Source: Haliea sp040221975
Lineage (GTDB): Bacteria > Pseudomonadota > Gammaproteobacteria > Pseudomonadales > Halieaceae
Assembly: GCA_040221975.1 (NCBI GenBank)
Contig: JAVJWR010000002.1
Coordinates: forward strand, 1-64,000
DNA: 64,000 nt
Direction of reading: 5' to 3'
The notes beneath the pieces were generated by a model, which saw nothing but the letters and a program-made list of their open reading frames with translations, was not told where the DNA came from and did no database searches. The stretch's first letter is position 1. Each line of letters opens with the position of its first letter. Below are positions 43,020-52,853 of this stretch, piece by piece. The position numbers were made by a program, and so were the translations under genes.

Positions 43020-44102
43020 ATGTTAAAGAAATTACTACTGGGCATAGCCCTGATAATACTTTGTTTCACAGGTGCTGGCGTATGGGTCATCAACTTGCTA
43101 CAGAGCAGTGAATTGACGAACCTGGCCGCCACAACCCCGGATAAGCTCGCCTACCTTGACGCGAAAGTAAGCTCGAGCAGAGGGAAAATTCTCGCCGTTG
43201 TGACCAGCACCGGCGAGATGGGTGAGTCCGGAAAACGAACAGGCTATGAGCTCACTGAATTATCCCGGGCCTATTACGTATTCACCGCCAACGGCTTTAC
43301 TGTCGATATCGCCAGTCCGGACGGAGGACAACCACCGGTAGTGATTGATGACGATGACATGGGGGAATTTGACTATGCGTTCCTCAATGACCCTGTGGCA
43401 AGAAGCAAAGTCATCAACTCCACTGCGGTAGCGAGCATCAATCCCGAGGAATACGCCGCTGTGTATTTCGTGGGTGGCAAGGGCGCCATGTGGGATTTCC
43501 CGGACAATGAGGCCATGCAGAACCTCGTTCGGCACTTCCACTACAAGAACAAGGTGATTGGTGCTATCTGCCACGGACCGGCGGCGCTGGTGAATGTGAA
43601 GCTCGACGGCGGTGAATACCTTCTTGCCGGTAGGCGGGTCAGTGGATTCAGTAACGACGAGGAGCTTTTCCTGATACCGGAAGCCCGGACAATTTTCCCG
43701 TTCCTGCTGGAGGACAGGCTGCGCGCTCGCGGCGCGGCGGTGCAGACAGGCCCGTCCTACCTGGAGCAGGTGAGCCGGGACGGGGCGCTGCTCACGGGGC
43801 AGAATCCCTGGTCGGTTTGGGCGCTGACTGAATCCATGATTGTGCAACTGGGCTATCAGCCTGTTCCCCGGCTGAAAACCGCGGATGAGTACAGCGTCCA
43901 GATTCTTGGCACCTATGAGCAGCATGGTTACCGCAATGCCCGGGCACAGCTGGAGTTTTTGGCCGGCAGGGCAGGCACGCCGATCAACCATCGCCTGATC
44001 GCTATGCACTCGCTGGTTGCCGCGATGAAGATGGAGTTTATCAAGGCGTTCGAACTGGTGATGATCGCCGCCGCTGCCAGGCAGGTTGGAGGCCGTATAT
44101 GA
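43020..44102 (+). CDS. Membrane-anchored DJ-1/PfpI family protein
   Basis: A 360-residue protein with an N-terminal anchor (LLLGIALIILCFTGAGVWVI), then a type 1 glutamine amidotransferase-like DJ-1/PfpI domain. The nucleophile elbow is GAICHGPAALVN, with the Cys followed by His as in Hsp31/YhbO-type hydrolases, and Glu is present in the preceding VTSTGEMGESG. An extra C-terminal helical region of about 90 residues (YSVQILGTYEQHGY onward) is not usual. It probably faces the periplasm. The last four bases overlap the amidohydrolase start. Confidence 0.88.
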   Translation: MLKKLLLGIALIILCFTGAGVWVINLLQSSELTNLAATTPDKLAYLDAKVSSSRGKILAVVTSTGEMGESGKRTGYELTELSRAYYVFTANGFTVDIASPDGGQPPVVIDDDDMGEFDYAFLNDPVARSKVINSTAVASINPEEYAAVYFVGGKGAMWDFPDNEAMQNLVRHFHYKNKVIGAICHGPAALVNVKLDGGEYLLAGRRVSGFSNDEELFLIPEARTIFPFLLEDRLRARGAAVQTGPSYLEQVSRDGALLTGQNPWSVWALTESMIVQLGYQPVPRLKTADEYSVQILGTYEQHGYRNARAQLEFLAGRAGTPINHRLIAMHSLVAAMKMEFIKAFELVMIAAAARQVGGRI

Positions 44103-45652
44103 AGCGCTTATTCAAAATTCTGGCCACTGTGGTAGTGCTTGCTGGACTGGCGATGGCGGTGCTCTCGCTTACGGCGCTGCCGGCCATGCCGCAGACTGGT
44201 ATCCACAGCGACGTACTGTTGCGCAATGTACGGTTACTGGTGGTTGAGGGAGGCGAGATGACAGGGCCGCGGGATGTCCTAATTCGCGAAGGCCTGATTG
44301 TCCGTATTACTCCAGTAGGGCAGCTGGCACCCGTGAGCGATGTGCTGGAAATCGACGGCACTGGCAAGTACGCAATTCCCGGCCTGTGGGACATGCACAC
44401 CCACTCCACCAAGTTATCCGCTCAATACCTGCATCCTCTTTTTCTCGCCAACGGGGTAACCGGGGTGCGTGAAATGTGGGGCTGTATGTCCGAACCCGAC
44501 AGCTATATCGCCTGCCAGGAAGACCGTGTCAGCTGGAATCAGGGTCTGGTCAGGGGAGCTGCAAACAGTCCTCGCTATCTGCAACACAGCGGCTTCCAGA
44601 TTAACGGCGGCAACGAGGTGCCCGAGAGCTACCCCGATTTCTTCCGGGTCCGCAATGGCGGCGAGGCCAAGGAGCTTGCGGCCTACTACGCGAATCAGGG
44701 TGTGGATTTTCTCAAGATCTACTCCGAACTGTCCCCCCAGGCCTATCGCAATCTGGCAGTTGAAGCACGGGCACATGGATTGTCCATGGCGGGGCACAGA
44801 CCGCTGGGGGTGTCACTCCCCGAGCTGATTGCAGCGGGACAGCGCAGTGTGGAACACCCCCGTCTGTTCCTCCTGGAATGCTACCGTGGGGCCAGTGATT
44901 TCCGCGCTCTTCACGACCCGTTGGCCGCCTTTAACATGGACCTGCGTCGCGAACTGGTGGAACAGCATGACCCCGACACATGCGCTCGACTGATGACGTC
45001 GATGGCGAGCGCTGAAATCGCCTGGGTGCCCACCCTGCAGGTATTGGCCATGAGCGCTCGCGCCCAGGATGCTGGTTTTCGCAACGACCCCAGGCTGAAA
45101 TACATCCCCTGGCCGATCCGTGAAGGCATGTGGAAGCCGGATGCGGACAATGCTGCCAAGAAATCCAGGCTGGCCGGACACGCGGAGACCTATGAGCAAT
45201 TGTATCAGTTGGCGCGGCGTAACCTGGTGGACGCGCATGAAGCGGGCGTTGAGCTACTGGTGGGCACCGATGCCGGGGATAGCTATATATTCCCGGGCTT
45301 CTCCGTTCACGATGAGCTCCGGGAATTTGTCGAGGCCGGTATTTCTGCCGCTGATACCCTGCGTCTGGCCACGCTCGGGGCGGCGACCTTTAGCGGCCTT
45401 GATCACCAGTACGGCTCTATTGAAGAAGGCAAGGCAGCTGACATTCTACTACTCAACGACAACCCTTTGGCTAACATCGAGGCAACTCGGGACATTTACG
45501 GCCTGCTCTTTAACGGGCAGTTTTTCAATCGCGCGGCGCTCGACGAACTTTTGAGTTTCGCCGAGCAACAGAGCAACGGCGTTCAGTTCAACCTCAAGTT
45601 ACTTTGGAGCCTGGTCAGCAGCCCTATTGTGCGGATGCAGTTCGCCGATTAG
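44099..45652 (+). CDS. Amidohydrolase family protein, membrane-anchored or secreted
   Basis: A 517-residue amidohydrolase-superfamily enzyme. A signal/anchor (MKRLFKILATVVVLAGLAMAV) precedes the barrel. Metal ligands: His100 and His102 (GLWDMHTHS), Lys206 as a possible carboxylated lysine (VDFLKIYSE), His233 (MAGHRP), His253 (VEHPR) and Asp391 (VGTDAGDS). This binuclear pattern resembles prolidase/imidazolonepropionase-like hydrolases of peptides or cyclic amides. ATG overlaps the DJ-1 gene as ATGA, so the two proteins are made together, in the same compartment. Confidence 0.9.
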   Translation: MKRLFKILATVVVLAGLAMAVLSLTALPAMPQTGIHSDVLLRNVRLLVVEGGEMTGPRDVLIREGLIVRITPVGQLAPVSDVLEIDGTGKYAIPGLWDMHTHSTKLSAQYLHPLFLANGVTGVREMWGCMSEPDSYIACQEDRVSWNQGLVRGAANSPRYLQHSGFQINGGNEVPESYPDFFRVRNGGEAKELAAYYANQGVDFLKIYSELSPQAYRNLAVEARAHGLSMAGHRPLGVSLPELIAAGQRSVEHPRLFLLECYRGASDFRALHDPLAAFNMDLRRELVEQHDPDTCARLMTSMASAEIAWVPTLQVLAMSARAQDAGFRNDPRLKYIPWPIREGMWKPDADNAAKKSRLAGHAETYEQLYQLARRNLVDAHEAGVELLVGTDAGDSYIFPGFSVHDELREFVEAGISAADTLRLATLGAATFSGLDHQYGSIEEGKAADILLLNDNPLANIEATRDIYGLLFNGQFFNRAALDELLSFAEQQSNGVQFNLKLLWSLVSSPIVRMQFAD

Positions 45653-45821
45653 GGTGCAGACGAGTCAAATAGTCGAAATGGAGCGATGTCCGGGAGATTA
45701 CCGCTGCTGTGATCAGAGCGTTCGGCCAGAAAGGCCCGAGCCCGGAATTCGATTTTACTGACAAAACAGGAATTCGCCAGGTACAGGCGCAGGGTAACCG
45801 GCGCCATTGCTTCTTGCCCGC

Positions 45822-46706
45822 TTATTCGTGGGTGCCCAGCATAATATCCCTGGTATCGGGGCGAGTGTAGGGCTTGCTCATGAAGTTATCGACTGTCCGG
45901 TTAAACAGCTCCGGCGATGTTTCCGGTGTGAAGTGCGTTTCACCGGGAAAGATGGCCAGATGAGCCCGGGGAATGTGCTGGTACATCAGTACAGTGTGTT
46001 CGTCTCGAATAACGTCTTTGTCTCCCGCCATTACCAGCACCGGTACTTTTATCTGGCCCAGTTCGCCCAGCGTCATATTGGGTTGCTCCCGTAATAGCCG
46101 CAGATGCTCGGCCTGTACCTTCCAGTTCTGGCTGGTATCGCCTGCAGTCAGCATGGCATCGACTTCCGCCGATGCCTGTTTCACCCAGGCGACGGCCCAG
46201 GGCTGCACCGCACTCGCATCGGGCTGGAGGTTGGCGCCCATGGTTGCCAGCTTGTCGATCAATTCGGGGTGATCGACCGCCATGCGCAGGCCGATGTTGC
46301 CGCCATCGCTCCACCCCACAACCTTCACCGGCCCGAGTTTCAGATGACGAAACAGATCTGCCCAGTCGTCGGCCATCTGGATATAGGTCAGCTCACCTTC
46401 GCCGAGACCGGATTTACCGTGAGCACGACTGTCGGCAGCTACCACCTTGTACTTGCCGGCGAAGTAATCGATCTGATGACGCATGGCCGATATATCCTGG
46501 CCACTGCCATGAATCAGGGCCATGGGTTCACCCTCACCATACACTTCGTAATACATTTTGATGCCGTTGATGTCCGCGTAACCACCACGGTCGGGGCTGT
46601 CGCCATAGCCTGCTTCACCGTTTTGGGCAGCGGCCAGCGGGATGATCAGCCAGCCGATTGCCAGGCAGCCCAATAGTCTGCGTAGGGTTTGGGTATTTTT
46701 TGTCAT
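45822..46706 (-). CDS. Alpha/beta hydrolase, secreted
   Basis: A 294-residue hydrolase with a signal peptide (LAIGWLIIPLAAAQNG). Oxyanion-hole HGSGQD, nucleophile elbow GWSDGGN, acid in VMAGDKDVIRDE and His in PGETHFTPE can be seen, so the triad is complete. The pattern resembles periplasmic homologues of homoserine-acetyltransferase-like or haloperoxidase-type hydrolases. Substrate unknown. It is convergent to the amidohydrolase gene, with 169 bases between them that hold no gene I can support. Confidence 0.9.
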   Translation of the reverse strand: MTKNTQTLRRLLGCLAIGWLIIPLAAAQNGEAGYGDSPDRGGYADINGIKMYYEVYGEGEPMALIHGSGQDISAMRHQIDYFAGKYKVVAADSRAHGKSGLGEGELTYIQMADDWADLFRHLKLGPVKVVGWSDGGNIGLRMAVDHPELIDKLATMGANLQPDASAVQPWAVAWVKQASAEVDAMLTAGDTSQNWKVQAEHLRLLREQPNMTLGELGQIKVPVLVMAGDKDVIRDEHTVLMYQHIPRAHLAIFPGETHFTPETSPELFNRTVDNFMSKPYTRPDTRDIMLGTHE

Positions 46707-46817
46707 GGCGAAATTCCTGTCTGATCGTTAGCTGAAATGGCAGACTCTGGACAGAGTACCCCTCAGCAACCAATTTCTGCACTGTTACCTGTGTGACCGG
46801 TAAGCACCTATGGAAAA

Positions 46818-46894
46818 TGGTGGGCCCAGAAGGACTTGAACCTTCGACCTGCCGATTATGAGTCGGATGCTCTAACCAACTGAGCTATGGGCCC
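46818..46894 (-). tRNA. tRNA with CAT anticodon, probably tRNA-Ile2 (lysidine-modified)
   Basis: The minus strand folds into a full cloverleaf: acceptor GGGCCCA paired with TGGGCCC, D arm AGCTCAGTTGGTTAGAGC, anticodon loop CTCATAA, T arm with GGTTCAAGTCC, and an encoded CCA (46820-46818). The anticodon CAT fits elongator Met or Ile2. The acceptor pairs C4-G69 and C5-G68 are those that TilS favours in Ile2, so I prefer Ile2; automatic tools may report Met. Confidence 0.9.
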
Positions 46895-47016
46895 GCAACA
46901 GGGAGTTGGAGATTATAAAGAAGAAGCTGTCGCAGGCACAGCCCCAGTCCCGGGGTTTCGCGGGGTGACAGGCCCGGCGTCCGGTCGCCGGGGCTGGGCC
47001 TGCCTGGGGTGTTGCT

Positions 47017-47772
47017 TCATTCGGCCGCTGGCGGCGCCAGAATCAGCTGGGCATCGTACATGTTGGGACTTTTGCAGCTGGAGACACCCTCGTGAAGCTC
47101 CATGGCCTTCGCCATGCCGCCGCCGTTGACGTAGGCCTCCCAGGCCTTGGCAAACGCCGGGTACGAAGGCCAGGCGGCAACGTGGTAGTAATCGAATTCG
47201 GCGTCGCCGAAACCGAGCCCGGGAACGAAAATCCAGCTCGAGCCTCCTGCCCCCATGTCCTCCATCATGTCTGCGACCCTTGCATGGCCGGCGGCCGCGT
47301 CAGCGACGCTGGCATCGTCCTCCAGCGAGCAGCGGGAGAACCAGACAACGCCGTCCCCCGGTGCGCCTTCCTGGCCGCCTGTGGCATAGGAGGACATCAT
47401 GGCATGGCTGCAGTCCACTGCATCATAGTAGGCCTTCGACACACTGCCGGAAGCATTTACCCACTTGTCGGTGCTGGAGCCAAAGTCGGCGGCAGACTGG
47501 TAGGCGCCTATCCAGCCGACATGGAATTCAGTGTCCATCGAGCGGAATTGCGGGGTAATCATCCAGGCACTGTGGCCACTGGTGTTGCTGGCGGCCCACT
47601 TCTTGAAGTTGGCGTTGGCCTTTTCCAGATCCTGCATGCCCTTGCCGTCACGGAATGTACAGGCATAGAGCTCTACCGGCTGGGCGGTCATGTGATTATC
47701 GGCGTGGGTGGGCGCAATGGTTAGAGTGGCAAAAGCGACCGCCCCCAGCGTCATGTAAATGACATTCTTCAT
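47017..47772 (-). CDS. Secreted protein with internally duplicated domain, unknown function
   Basis: A 251-residue protein with a signal peptide (to THADNH). The mature part appears to be two copies of one unit of about 100 residues: VELYACTFRDGKGMQDLEKA...HVGWIGAYQSAADFG and VWFSRCSLEDDASVADAAAG...YYHVAAWPSYPAFAK, each with a Cys in the first strand and an aromatic-rich last strand. The layout recalls dimeric alpha-beta barrel (ferredoxin-like) proteins that fold as a pseudo-dimer. No catalytic motif is recognised. Monocistronic, between the tRNA and rpoD. Confidence 0.83.
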   Translation of the reverse strand: MKNVIYMTLGAVAFATLTIAPTHADNHMTAQPVELYACTFRDGKGMQDLEKANANFKKWAASNTSGHSAWMITPQFRSMDTEFHVGWIGAYQSAADFGSSTDKWVNASGSVSKAYYDAVDCSHAMMSSYATGGQEGAPGDGVVWFSRCSLEDDASVADAAAGHARVADMMEDMGAGGSSWIFVPGLGFGDAEFDYYHVAAWPSYPAFAKAWEAYVNGGGMAKAMELHEGVSSCKSPNMYDAQLILAPPAAE

Positions 47773-47882
47773 GGTTTTATTCCTGTTTTGGGGTGGGAGT
47801 TAGCCGGCGGAACCGCGGTCGGCGTCCCCAAAGCCTAGCCCACAAACAGGAATCGTCAATAAATTGACTGGACGAGGTGCTG

Positions 47883-49697
<1,815 letters not shown>

Positions 49698-49809
49698 TCA
49701 GCAGACACCTTCGAATAAAATGCAAAAAAAATTTAGCCGGCGATTATAACCGGAAAATCAGTGACTTAGCCAGCGAAATCCCTGGCAATTTAACGGCTCC
49801 TGGTCCCGC

Positions 49810-49831
49810 TGGTGCCTGCTTTCGGGCACCA
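49810..49831 (-). other. Hairpin in dnaG-rpoD spacer (possible mRNA processing site)
   Basis: TGGTGCCTG-CTTT-CGGGCACCA forms a nine-pair stem with one G-T pair. It lies in the 213-base spacer and has no T tract, so it is not a simple terminator. In E. coli the transcript is processed between dnaG and rpoD; this hairpin is at an equivalent position, which is inference. Confidence 0.55.
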
Positions 49832-49910
49832 CTACCCGCTTTATATGGGGGCTATGGCTGCCGGTTGCAAGCCGCGCATCTGGATGCCTGCGGGGTGGCG
49901 GTGGAGTGAC

Positions 49911-51764
49911 TCAGGACTTGCGCTTGTTGCGGGCCTCGTCCATGCGCTGTTTTTGCTGCAATAGTTCCTTGAGTCTCTGTTTCTCCGCGTCGCTCATGTC
50001 AGCGTAGTTGGTGGCTTTCAGTTTGTCGACCTGGGCGGACAATTGGCTGCGCTGGGGCAACTGCACCAGGGCGGCCAGGGTGTCACTGAACTGCTGTTCG
50101 ATGCCTGCGCGCGGGATCAGCCGTTCCTGTCCCGCCAGGCGCCCCAGCAGCTCACCTTCGGGGGTGCCGTACCAGTGGCCCAGCAGCATGGCGGTATTGG
50201 AGTCCGGGCGCCGCTGCAGCAGGGCCAGCAGGTCCCGCAGCAGGGCGACGTCGTCGCCTTCGAGTGTGGCCAGCGGCTCGGGGTCCACCCGGGTGGACAT
50301 CTCCGGCTGGTGCAGCAGCAGCGCAATGGCCGCCTGCGCCAGGTTGGAATAGCCCGCTCGGGCCCGGTCACTGGCCGCCCGCTGTCTCGGGGTGGGCTGG
50401 CTGGAATCGGCTCCCTGCGCCCATTCGGGTGCCGGTTCAGGTGCTGGCGGCGGGGGAGGCGGGGCCTCGAGATGCATCAACTCGGCAACGGTCAGTCCCG
50501 TGCGCTCGGCGAGAGCGCGAAACATGAGTTGGCGGAAGACGCCGTCCGGCAGTTGGCGGATATAGGGCAGCGCCTGCTTGCTCAAGCGGGCGCGGCCCTC
50601 CAGGGTGCTAGTGTCCAGGCCTTCGCCTGCCACGTCAAAGAGGAATGTTTCCAGCGGTGTGGCGGCAGTAACCAGTTCGCGGAAGCGATCCGCCCCCAGC
50701 TTGCGCACCAGGGTGTCCGGGTCCTCCCCCTCGTCCAGGAACAGGAACCGGGCCTGGCGTCCGTCTTCCATGCAGGGCAGGGTTGACTCCAGGGCACGCA
50801 CCGCAGCCTTGCGCCCGGCGGCGTCGCCATCGAAGCAGAACACCACTTCCGGGGTCAGCCGGTACAGGCGCTCCAGGTGGGTCTGGCTGGTGGCGGTACC
50901 CAGGGTGGCGGTGGCGTTGCTGATACCGTGCTGCGCCAGGGCGATGACATCCATGTAGCCTTCCACTACCAGGGCCCGCTCCAGCTTGCGGTTGGCCTGG
51001 CGGGCCTGGTAGAGGCCGTAGAGTTCGCGGCCCTTGGAGAAGACGGGGGTTTCGGGTGAATTGAGGTACTTCGGCTTGTCGTCACCCAGTACCCGGCCAC
51101 CGAAGGCTATGATGCGCCCGCGCTGGTCGCGAATGGGGAATACCACCCGGTCCCGGAAGCGGTCGTAGCTGCGTCCGGCGTCGTTCTGCACCAGCATGCC
51201 CGCATCCAGCAGCAGTTTGCGCTGGCTGTCGTCCTGTGCCAGCGCCTGCAGCAGGTTGTCCCAGCCCGGGGGCGCGAAGCCGAGGTCAAAATCCTTCGCG
51301 ATCTGCCCGGTGAGCCCGCGCTGCTTGAGGTAGCTTACCGCGCGGTGAGCCTCGGGATGCGAGCGCAGCTGCTGTTGGTAGAAGCGGGCGGCCTGCTCCA
51401 GCAGGGCGTACAGCGCCTTGTTGCTGTCCTCGCGCTGGGCCTGGGCGGCACCGCCGCGAGTCTCCTCCCGCGGCACTTCCAGGCCCAGGCTGCCAGCCAG
51501 CGTCGCCACCGCCTGCGGGAAGTCCAGGTTCTCGTAGTCCATGACGAAGCCGAGGGCATTGCCGCCGGCGCCGCAGCCAAAGCAGTAGTAGAACTGCTTG
51601 TCCGGGTTGACGCTGAAGGAGGGTGTCTTCTCCTCGTGGAAGGGGCAGCGGGCGCTGTAGTTCTTGCCGGTTTTCTTGAGTTTGACCCGCCGGTCGATGA
51701 CTTCCACGATGTCGACCCGGTCGAGCAGGTCGTCGAGGAATTTTTGGGGAATACGTCCAGCCAT
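49911..51764 (-). CDS. dnaG: DNA primase
   Basis: A 617-residue primase. The zinc-binding domain has Cys40, His43, Cys61 and Cys64 (CPFHEEKTPSF and YYCFGCGAGG). The RNA polymerase core includes FPIRDQRGRIIAFGGRVL and the TOPRIM segment LVVEGYMDVIALAQ with FCFDGDAAG. The C-terminal helicase-binding domain (about 440-617) ends with a basic tail. It makes RNA primers at the replication fork. Part of the macromolecular synthesis operon; a Pro-rich linker (APPPPPPAPEPAPE) precedes the C-domain. Confidence 0.98.
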   Translation of the reverse strand: MAGRIPQKFLDDLLDRVDIVEVIDRRVKLKKTGKNYSARCPFHEEKTPSFSVNPDKQFYYCFGCGAGGNALGFVMDYENLDFPQAVATLAGSLGLEVPREETRGGAAQAQREDSNKALYALLEQAARFYQQQLRSHPEAHRAVSYLKQRGLTGQIAKDFDLGFAPPGWDNLLQALAQDDSQRKLLLDAGMLVQNDAGRSYDRFRDRVVFPIRDQRGRIIAFGGRVLGDDKPKYLNSPETPVFSKGRELYGLYQARQANRKLERALVVEGYMDVIALAQHGISNATATLGTATSQTHLERLYRLTPEVVFCFDGDAAGRKAAVRALESTLPCMEDGRQARFLFLDEGEDPDTLVRKLGADRFRELVTAATPLETFLFDVAGEGLDTSTLEGRARLSKQALPYIRQLPDGVFRQLMFRALAERTGLTVAELMHLEAPPPPPPAPEPAPEWAQGADSSQPTPRQRAASDRARAGYSNLAQAAIALLLHQPEMSTRVDPEPLATLEGDDVALLRDLLALLQRRPDSNTAMLLGHWYGTPEGELLGRLAGQERLIPRAGIEQQFSDTLAALVQLPQRSQLSAQVDKLKATNYADMSDAEKQRLKELLQQKQRMDEARNKRKS

Positions 51765-51830
51765 CAGGGGGTGTCAGCAGTGCTCTGTGAGAGACCGCAT
51801 ATTGAAGCACGGTGCGGGGGACTTGTCAGG

Positions 51831-51857
51831 GCCGGCGGCGCTTCTGGCAACGCCGGC
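51831..51857 (-). other. GC-rich hairpin in yqeY-dnaG spacer
   Basis: GCCGGCG (51831-51837) and CGCCGGC (51851-51857) form a seven-pair stem with a 13-base loop, 11 bases after the yqeY stop. No T tract follows. It occupies the position of the attenuator that lies upstream of dnaG in E. coli; a matching role is inference. Confidence 0.45.
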
Positions 51858-51867
51858 GAGCCGGGGG

Positions 51868-52323
51868 TCAGGCGCTGAGGCGGGCCTTGACCAGCTTGCT
51901 GACGGCGCCGATATCGGCGCGGCCCTGCAGTTTCGGCTTGAGCTCGGCCATCACCGCGCCCATCGCCTGCATGCCGGAGCCGCCGGCGTTCGCCACGGCG
52001 GCGTCGATCATGGCTTCCAGCTCGGCGTCGCTGAGCTGGGCGGGAAGGAACTCCTGGATCACGGCGATTTCCCGCTCCTCCTGGTTCGCGAGCTCGTCGC
52101 GGCCGGCGGCGTGGTACTGTTGTGCGGAGTCGCGGCGCTGCTTGATCATCTTGTCGAGCACGACCAGCACCCGGGCATCATCGAGTTCGATGCGCTCGTC
52201 CACTTCAATGCGTTTGATTTCCGACTGGATCAGCCGGATGGTGCCCAGACGCTCCTTGTCTCGCGCCCTCATGGCCGCTTTCATGGCAGCCTTGATGGTT
52301 TCGGTCAGCGGCAGATCACTCAT
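51868..52323 (-). CDS. yqeY: GatB/YqeY domain-containing protein
   Basis: A 151-residue YqeY protein: DKERLGTIRLIQSEIKRIEVDER and QRRDSAQQYHAAGRDELANQE in the helical N-terminal part, and VMAELKPKLQGRADIGAVSKLV at the C-terminal tail that resembles the GatB tRNA-binding module. It may interact with tRNA-dependent amidation or the ribosome, but the role is not firmly known. It sits in its usual position between rpsU and dnaG, separated from rpsU by a 52-base space made of tandem repeats. Confidence 0.94.
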   Translation of the reverse strand: MSDLPLTETIKAAMKAAMRARDKERLGTIRLIQSEIKRIEVDERIELDDARVLVVLDKMIKQRRDSAQQYHAAGRDELANQEEREIAVIQEFLPAQLSDAELEAMIDAAVANAGGSGMQAMGAVMAELKPKLQGRADIGAVSKLVKARLSA

Positions 52324-52325
52324 GG

Positions 52326-52380
52326 TGGGGACGCCTGGTTGGGGACGCTTGGTCGGGCACGCCTGGTGGGGGCGCCTAGT
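52326..52380. repeat. Four tandem 13-14-bp repeats between rpsU and yqeY
   Basis: TGGGGACGCCTGGT (52326-52339), TGGGGACGCTTGGT (52340-52353), CGGGCACGCCTGGT (52354-52367) and GGGGGCGCCTAGT (52368-52380) fill almost the whole gap, and the last copy includes the rpsU stop codon. Confidence 0.85.
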
Positions 52381-52591
52381 ACAGGCGGACGCGCTTGCGG
52401 TTTTCCCGGGACAGCTTCTTCAGGTGGCGCTTGACCGCGGCTGCAGCGGCGCGCTTGCGCGTGGTGGTGGGCTTTTCGTAGTGTTCGCGCTTGCGAACTT
52501 CAGCCAGGACACCGGCTTTTTCACAGGAGCGTTTGAAGCGGCGCAGAGCGACGTCAAAAGGCTCGTTTTCCTTGATCTTGATATGCGGCAT
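52376..52591 (-). CDS. rpsU: 30S ribosomal protein S21 (bS21)
   Basis: A 71-residue bS21: MPHIKIKENEPFDVALRRFK, then RREHYEKPTTTRKRAAAAAV-like basic segment (KREHYEKPTTTRKR) and the end LSRENRKRVRLY. bS21 helps the 30S subunit to base-pair with Shine-Dalgarno sequences. The length equals that of E. coli. The start is ATG 52591; the longer frame to 52693 runs through the promoter. First gene of the macromolecular synthesis operon. Confidence 0.98.
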   Translation of the reverse strand: MPHIKIKENEPFDVALRRFKRSCEKAGVLAEVRKREHYEKPTTTRKRAAAAAVKRHLKKLSRENRKRVRLY

Positions 52592-52664
52592 TAATTCTTT
52601 ACCCGTTTCAGTAAGTAGTGCACCAGCCGCCCTCTGCGGCAACCAGAGCTTTAAAAGGTCGCGC

Positions 52665-52693
52665 ATTCTATACTCAGTTGGCGGTATTTGCAA
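52665..52693 (-). promoter_or_regulatory. Promoter of the rpsU-dnaG-rpoD operon
   Basis: On the minus strand TTGCAA (52693-52688), a 17-base spacer and TAGAAT (52670-52665) form a good sigma-70 promoter about 74 bases before the rpsU start. Confidence 0.7.
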
Positions 52694-52853
52694 AGCCCTG
52701 TTGGCCGCCCGTCCCTTGGGCTGCGGGGGCAGTGCCGGAAATCATCAGCGCGACTGGGTCATCCGGGTTTGACAGGCCAGGTGGAACTGCAACAATGGAA
52801 AGACCGCGTATCGGCCGACTCTGCAAGGGTGCGCGATCCGACAGGAGTAAGTC

